Source of the DNA: Pyrenochaeta sp. MPI-SDFR-AT-0127
Lineage: Eukaryota > Ascomycota > Dothideomycetes > Pleosporales > Cucurbitariaceae
NCBI GenBank assembly: GCA_020747015.1
Contig: JAGTJM010000015.1
Coordinates: 372,001-436,000 of the forward strand
Length of the DNA: 64,000 bases
Direction of reading: 5' to 3'
This document shows, in pieces, positions 56,534-64,000 of this stretch. The translations under genes were made by a program, and so were the position numbers. The notes beneath the pieces were generated by a model. The model was not told the DNA's origin. It made no database searches and saw nothing but the letters and a program-made list of their open reading frames with translations. Numbering within the stretch: the stretch's first letter is position 1; every line of letters starts with the position of its first letter.

Positions 56534-56954
56534 TCATCCAACTTTGGCGGTATCCAAGCCCTGCACGCCCTCCAAGCCCTCCACAACAGGCTCATACACG
56601 ACGTCAATATCCAGATCCTTCATTACGCCTATCACGACGCCTACGCTTTCGATAAAGCCGTTGACAGCGACACGCAGCATGCGATTCGTTGTGGCTGCAT
56701 AGTTGACTTGCAAAACACTCTGTTCGGAGGAGTTGGGCGACTCTGGGGGAGTGACTACGGCGAAGGAGCGGCGCACGAGAGGAGAGAGTTCAGTGTCAAC
56801 GGAAATGGCGCGCTGGGCGATTGATGCGAGGTGCGCGGAGGGGAAGGGTATGTGAAGGGTCCTGTAGACAATGAGCGCATGTGACAGAAGTGTAGTGTTG
56901 GACATACAGGGTACACGGGAAGTCTTCCGCCTTCCAATCCTTCTCTGTTGCCAT
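56534..56954 (-). CDS. pcc1: KEOPS/EKC complex subunit PCC1
   Basis: Exons 56954-56908 and 56861-56534 give 124 aa; the 46-nt intron (GTATGT..CTACAG) is among the shortest in the window. The spliced protein has the PCC1 core: TLHIPFPSAHLASIAQRAIS, VDTELSPLVRRSFAVV, then LQVNYAATTNRMLRVAVNGF and IESVGVVIGVMKDLDIDVV. This is the two-helix, three-strand fold that forms the KEOPS dimerisation subunit. KEOPS makes the universal t6A37 modification of ANN-decoding tRNAs with Kae1/Bud32. A short C-terminal extension (about 20 residues) exceeds the yeast protein. It is divergent from the small mitochondrial-type gene. Confidence 0.93.
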
Positions 56955-57321
56955 GGTCACAGCTCGTCGTGTGATTCACTTATATGTGAGAAAACGATCT
57001 ATCGGGGGCAGCCGTTGAAGATTGCGGCTCAAAAGTTCGCGAAATGTGGGGGAGGGGTCCAAGAGCCAAAGCAGTTTGGCGCAACGGGAAGCTATGACAT
57101 GGGAAGCCAGGAACCTTTTAGCAGCGTCATACATCATCATTCCCCGGAATCAAGTGCCAAAATGGCTTCGGCGCGACGTACAAATTCATCATGGACAATT
57201 TGTCATATCCTACCTCGGCCAGCATCAAATATTACATTCCATCTACCTAATAATTGACTCCCTGCTCAATCGATAATTTACGATACCTGAATCAAGCTTC
57301 ATACATCCTTTGAACAGCATT
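56955..57321. other. Divergent promoter region between PCC1 and the small mitochondrial-type gene
   Basis: About 370 nt shared by two short housekeeping-like genes. No further feature. Confidence 0.5.
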
Positions 57322-57775
57322 ATGTACCGCAGTCTAGTTACAGCGTCCTCGAGAAGCTTACGCCTAAAAGCCTCGCAAGCCAGCCCGTTCTCCATCTCCA
57401 CGAGCAAACACGTCAAGCAGTACCCCAACGATCTCAGCACCGACTCCTCCGTCAAGACAGACAAGTACCCAGACGACAAGCATGCGGTAAACAAGGTCAA
57501 AGAGGGCGACACACACAATGTCCAAGAATCAAATATGAAGGAAGGATTAGAGTAAGTCTTCTGCTGGTGCATCATTCTCTTTCCATGGCCATTTTTGCAT
57601 TGCTTGGGCGTCAGGGCTGACATGGCTCAGTAGCGCCCACAATGAGGGCCGCGGTGGCCATGCGACCGAAGGACGAGACTCGGCGGGCGGAAAGGAGAAG
57701 GCGAAGAAGGAATTTCCGGAGGCCCCAGATCCGGCGATTGGTATGCAGGATGAGAGGGGTGGACGGGGTGGTTGA
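57322..57775 (+). CDS. Small hydrophilic protein, probable mitochondrial presequence
   Basis: Exons 57322-57551 and 57631-57775 (79-nt intron) give 124 aa. The N-terminus MYRSLVTASSRSLRLKASQA is rich in Arg, Ser and Ala, lacks acidic residues and can form an amphipathic helix, as in mitochondrial targeting sequences. The rest is highly charged and likely disordered: SVKTDKYPDDKHAVNK, KEGDTHNVQESNMKEGLD at the junction, and a Gly/Glu/Lys-rich end with KEFPEAPDPAIGMQDERGG. The last motif (PEAPDPAIGMQDERG) resembles small conserved fungal mitochondrial proteins of unknown function. I do not assign a role. Confidence 0.75.
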
Positions 57776-58504
57776 AGCCATACCTTCAAGGCGGGAAAGG
57801 GATTCAGAGGATGATGTTGCTGAAGCCTTGATAGCTAAAGATGATGCTGTATGAGATTTGGCAGTATGCTGGCGTTTCACACATGGACAGGCTCCAACCA
57901 ATAAACATTGTACTATCACACTGTTGATTAAAGGACAGCGAACATGTAAGGAGGGGTTTTTACTAATGCTCGCGAAAAGACATGCTTGCCATTCTCACAG
58001 CATACCAGACACAAGACAAGAGGTCTACCTAGCCGTGTTGTATTTTCATTCAAGCAATATCTGCCTAGGTCATGCTAACTTGATATCCACCATCTACTGA
58101 CAATTGCTGGAACTCGACTATCCATCATGAATACATTACCAAGCTCTCATGCCTCACAATCCGTATGAGAAGCACAAAATCACTTAAACAGAAATTAGAT
58201 ACACTCATCTAAATGATTTCTTCCTCGGCAATCAACTCCAGTGCGAGCTTCCATCGTGCATTCTCTAAGGTTGGACAAGCACATAGCGTTATGGAGGATA
58301 TTAATTCAAGAATCTGAGAAGCTAAAATATCCCACGTATGAGTGCAAGATACATTTCACCAACCTCACTGCGATCGCCCTTGATGAAAAAAAAGGGTGCG
58401 ACAACAAATCAGCCACTCATTCCTTCCCTGCCCTCCTCTTCATTTGTCAGCCCGCCACCTCTGCACACTCAAGTTTTGAATTTTCCACCCTTGAATCGAA
58501 GAAC
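57776..58504. other. Intergenic region, no supported gene
   Basis: About 730 nt upstream of the first small secreted protein gene. No third copy of the cysteine-rich family found here on either strand. Confidence 0.5.
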
Positions 58505-58818
58505 ATGGAGGGCGCATCCATCATGAAGCTCACCCTACTTCTGATTCCACTCGTCGTTGCTGCTAGCAGTACATCATCGTCTTCCAATCCTGCTCCAACA
58601 GCCATATCCAATACTGGCTGCAATGAATGCCGCGCCAGAACAAATCGCTGCAAAGTTGTATGTTTCCAGAAATATCAACAAAGGTATATTTGCTAACTAC
58701 TCTGACGCGCTGCGACCCTATCTCACCCTTGAGCTGCTACAAGTCTTGCGAATGTAGCACCGCTCTTCGAGAGCCGTTGTGTCGTAGACTGTGCGGGTTG
58801 CGTTGTGTGTCCAAGTAG
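58505..58818 (+). CDS. Small secreted cysteine-rich protein, copy 1 (effector-like)
   Basis: Exons 58505-58683 and 58734-58818 give 87 aa. The 50-nt intron has donor GTATAT, a GCTAAC branch site and acceptor TTGAG. A signal peptide is clear (MKLTLLLIPLVVAAS after a six-residue lead; ATG 58523 is an alternative start). It is followed by a short Ser/Thr/Pro spacer. The mature part has ten cysteines spaced C-x2-C-x6-C-x3-C-x7-C-x3-C-x-C-x8-C-x3-C-x3-C and is Arg-rich. The gene 374 bp downstream has the same framework, which supports the splice model. Small size, secretion and many cysteines are effector-like or antimicrobial-like properties; the function is unknown. Donor choice is the weakest point, since a nearby GTATGT also exists. 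Confidence 0.68.
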
Positions 58819-59191
58819 CTTCGATAGGCCAGCATGACGGGTTTTCGGAACACACACTTAAGCAAACTATTGGATGATGGCGTGGTTTATGATTGTGTCC
58901 GCTGAGCTAAGTTTGGAACACTCGAATTTCGAATTTCAGAGGTGGTCCTTCAATTCCACGGTGTCGTGTATGACTTCACGATTGACAAACAATATGTGTG
59001 TGCTTGTATGTGGTGTGACTAGACTGCTGGCTATTTTGGAAAATTGATGCCTTTAGGTTTCCCTTATGTTTCATTGCAAGCACACGTTTGCTCTTCATTT
59101 TCATTACCTTAATCTCATTTCGGTTCAATCTCGAATTCTTCGCTTTCGCAATCCCACCTTGATGCGTCAGATCAAATCCACCTCCACCGAA
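58819..59191. other. Spacer between the two secreted cysteine-rich genes
   Basis: About 370 nt containing the 3' UTR of copy 1 and promoter of copy 2. No gene seen. Confidence 0.5.
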
Positions 59192-59565
59192 ATGATGCCC
59201 AGATGCTGTCTCTTCTTCATGATGCTCATTGTCACCGTTGCACCGGAGACGAACAGGGCCGATATGACCCTCATTAATCGCATAAGCCTGGATCCCAAGA
59301 AGATGGATGTGAGCGGCGATCGAGATGACAGCATGGGTACTGTAATGATAACGAACGGGAAGTGTACGGGCTGTAAAGATAAGATTCGTGCATGTACGAG
59401 GGTGAGTATAGCATGTTCCATTACGGAGAAATGTTGACGCATGTGAAGGGGTGCCGTAGCAACGCGATTCAATGTCGCTGGGAATGCGAGTGCGAAATAT
59501 CGAAACGAGATACTTTTTGTAAGAGCGACTGTAAGTTAAGGTGTGAGAGGGATTGGAACGACTGA
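59192..59565 (+). CDS. Small secreted cysteine-rich protein, copy 2 (effector-like)
   Basis: Exons 59192-59401 and 59449-59565 give 108 aa. The 47-nt intron has donor GTGAGT, a TTGAC branch and acceptor GAAG. The N-terminus MMPRCCLFFMMLIVTVAPE looks like a signal peptide; an upstream in-frame ATG (59162) would add ten residues. A roughly 40-residue hydrophilic propeptide-like stretch precedes ten cysteines spaced C-x2-C-x6-C-x3-C-x6-C-x3-C-x-C-x8-C-x3-C-x3-C, matching copy 1 except for one residue in one loop. Between cysteines the two proteins share little, so they have diverged well or evolve fast. No family name comes to mind. Confidence 0.68.
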
Positions 59566-59799
59566 GGGTAATTCTTTCTCGAAAGTCTTCAACGAAAGGC
59601 ATGAATACAATACGTTTCTAAGTATTTGGAAATGCCCAGGGACAATAAGGTTCAACGAGTGCTTATGTGAGAAATAATTCTGTGTATCTTGAATTTTCAC
59701 CTAGTTCTCATATTCATTGCAGTTGCAACTCCTGGGTCATGATGTAATACTTCCTCTGATGTGTTTGTGTCCCTTTTCATCGTCCACCTTCACCAAACC

Positions 59800-61582
59800 C
59801 TACTTGTGTAACACGTCGGTGATCTTGAAGTTGACGCCAACCTTGTACCCTTTGTTGAAAGATAGGCCATAGTCACGATATGGAACAATATCCTCAATCG
59901 AGGAGTCCACGAGTTCCATATCAAAGTTGCGGACTAGAGCGGCAACCATGATATACATCTCAGCGTAAGCGAGACTAAAGAAATTAGCTAAATTCTTCGA
60001 AAAAAAAACTTAGAGATGAAGCATACTTAATACCGAGACAGATCCTAGTACCCTTCGTGAAGGTCACGAGATATCGGGTTAGGCGTTCGCCTTGTGCTTC
60101 AGCTTCTAGCCAACGCTCCGGACGGAACACATCTGGGTCAGGGAAAACGTCGGGATGTCGATTGAGCAGCCATGGAATTGCACCCACTGAGGTCTGGGTG
60201 ACAACGTCAGTACAATTACGCAATAGTAGGTTTACGCTTTGATTCATTCACATACTCCTGCTGGAATGATCCAGTCCTTGTAGCGCAAAGGCTCAGCAGG
60301 GACTCGAGGAAAAATGTCAGTCAAGCAGCAATTGAAGCGAAGTGACTCATTAATGAACGCCCTCTAAAGTATGGGTTAGCATGAAATATGGATGATCGCA
60401 CATAATAATCACCAGATATGGCAAAGTCTCGAGCTGAGTCCAGGTGGGCTGTGCATCTGGGTACGTTATAACAGAGTCGAGCTCGCTGCGCAACTTTGAA
60501 AGAACCCCAGGATACGTAACCATATAGCACACCGTGTTCGTTAAGAAGCGAGCCGTTGTTTCTAATCCAGCAGCTAGCACAAGAAGCCCCTCGTCTCTTA
60601 GGCGCTCAAGCGTACGCTCGTGCGGCGGAATGCTGGGGTCTGTGAGTGCCTGGAAGATGGTTTGGCCATCTTGGGCATTCCCTACTTTGTCGCGAGTTGC
60701 AAGAGCATCGAGAGAAAGCTGATTCATCTTGACTTGGACGTCGAACATACTTTTAGCATTGGGGTTAAGTCTTTCAATGACTTGCTGAGGGAGGTGTTTC
60801 ATGACACTATTGATGGCTGGAAAGGAGCGCCTGAACTTTGACGAGAGTAAAATCTGACTGATATCGCGTGTGAGTGCGCTGAGAAAACCTGGCTGATCAA
60901 GTTGTTTGAAACTTTCCCCGTAAGCATAGTGCGAGATGATATCGGTCGTCAGTGCGCCAAATACTTCAACTCCAATAAGCGTGTCTCCTTTGTAATGTGC
61001 TTCCTTTAGCTTGTCGACCATTTGAGCAACCTTAGCTTGAATGAAGGGTTCGAGTCGAACAACGGATTGTTTGGAGAAGAAATTACTCCAATATCCGCGC
61101 CTCTGGCGGTGTAGTTCATGGTCGAGGGTGGAGGATGTAGCCAGTGGCATATCAAAGACTGCACTTTCCGGCTTGTGGCGCTTATACCCATTCCCTGCAT
61201 AGACTTGCTCGTAGAAGTAGGGATCGTTAATATGTAGATCGTTCGGATTCATTCTGACAAGAGGACCTACACCTGGTCAGTGATATCTTACATAGACTAC
61301 TAGAGATACAATACAACCTCATCTTAGCAAATTCTGCTTGCTTATATACGTACCATATATCTCGTGCATTTTGACTACCTGCTGGAAATACCGTCCTCCT
61401 TGAAAAATGTCATAGTAGAATTCTGCAAGATAGGAACATGTTGCCCACTTTGGACCAGGGAACTTCGCAAGAGGGTGGAGGTAGACATTGTATATGAGCT
61501 TCCACAGCCAGTATGCAAAAAAAGCTGCTACAGGTATAGCACTCACAAAGAATCTGTCGAGCTTAGAAAGGTTACCAAACAT
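59800..61582 (-). CDS. Cytochrome P450 monooxygenase
   Basis: Five exons: 61582-61354, 61266-60413, 60363-60256, 60193-60027 and 59974-59800, total 510 aa. It has an N-terminal membrane anchor (FFVSAIPVAAFFAYWLWKLI) and the proline hinge HPLAKFPGPKWA. The I-helix is LLVLAAGLETTARFL and the K-helix TLPYLRAFINESLRF (ExxR). PERF appears as FRPERWLE, and the heme loop FTKGTRICLG carries Cys449. These features are complete, so the enzyme should be active. It resembles fungal secondary-metabolism P450s of the trichodiene oxygenase/CYP58-60 type, acting at the ER with a P450 reductase. Introns are 49-87 nt with CTAAC or CTGAC-like branch sites. It is a tail-to-head neighbour of a second P450 250 bp upstream, hinting at shared regulation. 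Confidence 0.92.
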
Positions 61583-61832
61583 GCCTAACGCTATCGTTAC
61601 TGTGATTTCTATGATGAAGTAGGTTTGCGAGAAAGATTGTGAAAAAGTCTTCAGGGAAAGAGACGTTGAGACCTTGGGATACGACAGAGTTATATTTAAT
61701 TGGGATGAGGTGGATTATACTTGATTGTGATCAGGGAGAGCTGTAATGGTGCAATGAGTAAGGGGCGCCCTTGCTTGATGTCGCGAAATTTCTACTCCAC
61801 GGAGCTCATGGAAGTTCCGCTATCTATGGCCC

Positions 61833-63583
61833 TCAACCAATCCTGCGCTTCCTTATCCTTACAGGGATATTATCTAGCGGCTTTACTATCCCGTAAGCAC
61901 TTTCACGTACAGGAGGCATCGCAGCATCGGCCGCTTCGGGATCGCAAAGTTGAAGTTCGAACCTTGTGAGTAAAACGGCTAAAGTCGCAGCTTGTATGGC
62001 TTTCATATAATCGCTTCCTAAGGGATCATTGTCGAAGGCGATACTCAGTGGCTCGAGACCCTCTAGGCTAAATCTTCCTGTGTCGACCTTGTGCCTTTGA
62101 TTCTCACGCTTTGCACTTGATGTCACCCTGTTAGGAACAAGAAATCGCTCCGCCCAAAACACATCAAGGGGTTTCTCAACGGTCCGAGGTCGAGCTTTTG
62201 CCCATAATTCTGCATTCATGGAGAAATCATGTGAAAAGAGCATCACTGTAACTCCCTTGGGAAGCGTCCATTTTTCGTCGAGTTGGAAATTGTCGACCTC
62301 GGTCGTACGAGCCAAAATGGTTGACGAACGTAAGCGCCTGATCTCAGCCTGAACAGACTGTACTAATGGAATATCGGTGATGCTTGCGATGTCATATTCT
62401 CCTGACTGTGGTGAGTGAAATCTGCTGATTTCGGCTGTGATGTGCTTGAGAACGTGTGGTTTACGCAAGATCTCGACAATGGTCCAGAACGTGGTAGTGA
62501 GCAAGCTCGAATTGGAACTAAACATTTCAGTTAGCCTCCGCCTACCTACTTACCTCAATTTTCAAAGGCTCTGGAGGTAATGCATACCCTGTCATGACAC
62601 CCAAAATCTCTGCTGCTCGGTCTTTCAGATCAAAATCATCAACTTTGGCGAACGTATTGTCTCTTTCCTGTATGTATTTCGAACCTTTATGTTCATCCCA
62701 AAGCGGGTCTTCATCACCAATTTTGGCGAACTCTGATCCGCTGTGATTTACTTTCAACCATTTCTCGATGCCCTGAAGCAACTGATCGCGATGCCCTTCG
62801 TATGCAGTTGACACAATGAATCGTGGAAGGCCAGGTCCAAAGCTATCAATTGCATCGGCAAATTTCTGGTAGTCTTTGACGACACTGGGATACTGCTTGA
62901 AGATTTCCGACCCGAAGAGTGTTGCCACGGAGCATCGCGTGATGACTTGTTGGAAGAAAGACAAGAAATCTTCGATTTGTGTCCAGGAGTCGATTTGAAA
63001 CATTTTATCATTGAGATTAGCGGAAAGAATGGAGATGTAGACGTCGGTAACAGCTGAGAGTGGTGTGCCTGTGAGGTGCTTTTGTGGTACACTTAAATGT
63101 GCATACGACACCGCCTCTCTTCCCGCATTACCACCACCTCCCCGTCCGTAGAAGGACAAGAGATTCTTGGGAGCTCCGAAAAGCTTTTGGGCCATTTCCA
63201 CATCAGAAGTGACCGAGGTTAATTGCGTTGGTGCTTGGAGGATCTTGTTCAGATGTCTCGGGTCTCGAAGAATGACCAAGGACCGTGATCCTGCTTTGAC
63301 CACGAATGGAGCGAAGTTCCCATATTGCTCTCTGGTATTGGTCAGCAGGAAGCAGGACATGCGAGAAGATCGGTGCGACATACATTAGTGTTGCGAAGTA
63401 TTTCTGTGGCCCTTCATATGCTAGGGTAAACGCATGAAAGGCTCCAGGGATAAAGTAAGGAATCGTTGGAGGCCTCTTTCCAGGACTAGCTCTATTCGCT
63501 TTTCGGTAGAATAGCTGTGTCGATACGTAATATGTAAAAAATGGTAAGGTAATTAGGACGAAAGCCACCAGTAAAAGTGACAT
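61833..63583 (-). CDS. Cytochrome P450-like protein lacking the heme-ligand cysteine
   Basis: Exons 63583-63384, 63331-62588 and 62517-61833 (introns 52 and 70 nt) give 542 aa with no internal stop. The membrane anchor (MSLLLVAFVLITLPFFTYYV), proline-rich hinge (SPGKRPPTIPYFIPG), an I-helix-like SLLTTTFWTIVEIL, ExxR motif AEIRRLR and AERF motif are all recognisable. This is like fungal CYP7-type P450s. The expected FxxGxxxCxG loop is replaced near residues 476-485 by FDNDPLGSDY, with Ser where the Cys should be and the conserved Gly and Arg also lost. The following L-helix (AIQAATLAVLLTRFELQL) continues in register, so this is substitution and not a frameshift. It may be a non-monooxygenase P450-fold enzyme or a decaying paralogue. 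Confidence 0.85.
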
Positions 63584-64000
63584 AGTATCGACTAGCAACG
63601 AAAACAAAGATGATATATTTCGGACTATGTTGTCAAGTTGGTCTCTTTAGGTTGAAAAGAAAATGGTTGTCTGTCAGCTATTGTCAAACAAGACAGGCGG
63701 TGAGGTAACGAGCGTTGAGAAGGTGCGGGCAGTGCGATTATTGGACAAATCAAGCTTTGCAACTATACTCAATAAAATGGTTAGACAGCAATGAATCGAG
63801 AAGCTCTGAAGATGAAATACACTGTGATCAGTGCAACAGAAGAGCGGAAGGATGGATCATCTCGAGGTGGTTGGAACGAATGTTTCGGCTAGCGGCGGTA
63901 TCTCGGCGTGTTCTTGACGGTTCCGCACAGACTGCTCCTGTCTGTACTCCTCGAGGGCACATCAATAGCAATATATATAATGTATTTGAGGTCTGTGTGG
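63584..64000. other. Upstream region of the P450-like gene to window end
   Basis: About 417 nt. No coding frame seen; holds the promoter of the leftward P450-like gene. TATATATAA near 63975 may belong to a gene beyond the window. Confidence 0.5.

Noticed and set aside
56212..56607. 131-codon minus-strand frame overlapping the PCC1 3' end
   Set aside because: It overlaps PCC1 out of frame, has no domain and is most likely UTR.
58627..58818. Alternative model for secreted copy 1 using a 26-nt intron (donor GTATGT, acceptor AAAG)
   Set aside because: 26 nt is below a workable intron size and the resulting cysteine spacing departs from copy 2.

Overview
The window looks like nuclear DNA of a filamentous ascomycete (Pezizomycotina), most likely a Dothideomycete such as a member of the Pleosporales. 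Genes are short to medium in length and lie on both strands, separated by 0.3-2 kb. Introns are mostly 46-90 nt with GT..AG ends and CTAAC/CTGAC-like branch sites. The gene content (RPL5, ARP2, DHHC palmitoyltransferase, Zn2Cys6 regulator, NLR-like NACHT-ankyrin-SPRY locus, cytochromes P450, small secreted cysteine-rich proteins) is typical of that group. No tRNA, rRNA or CRISPR was found. All gene models were joined by hand from reading frames and splice signals, and every complete multi-exon model sums to a multiple of three.

Positions 1-20 kb are mainly housekeeping. There is a conserved partial gene running off the left edge, a UPF1-like helicase (hcs1/SMUBP2 family, six exons), and a 298-bp solo LTR with a 5-bp target duplication. 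These are followed by a ferric-chelate reductase, a HAD-family protein, a large leucine-rich-repeat protein of the Mhp1 annotation type, ribosomal protein L5, and actin-related protein 2 (divergent from RPL5).

Positions 20-41 kb hold conserved or membrane proteins separated by longer gene-poor gaps (19.3-21.3, 22-25.5 and 26.4-27.9 kb). They are a Ser/Pro-rich protein, a tubby/LURP-like protein, a multi-pass membrane protein, a small two-exon gene, a DHHC palmitoyltransferase, a GT25-like glycosyltransferase, an FAD monooxygenase and an ABCB half-transporter.

Positions 41.7-46.9 kb carry an NLR-like locus (N-terminal helical domain, NACHT-type ATPase, ankyrin repeats, SPRY) split by one in-frame TAG that is followed three bases later by an in-frame ATG. 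A Zn2Cys6 regulator, a GNAT acetyltransferase, a DUF676-type lipase, an REX3-like exonuclease, the KEOPS subunit PCC1 and a small mitochondrial-type protein follow.

Positions 58.5-63.6 kb are accessory. A tandem pair of small secreted proteins shares a ten-cysteine framework and needs splicing to be seen. Next come two P450 genes, the second of which lacks the heme-ligand cysteine. They may be the edge of a larger cluster beyond the right end.
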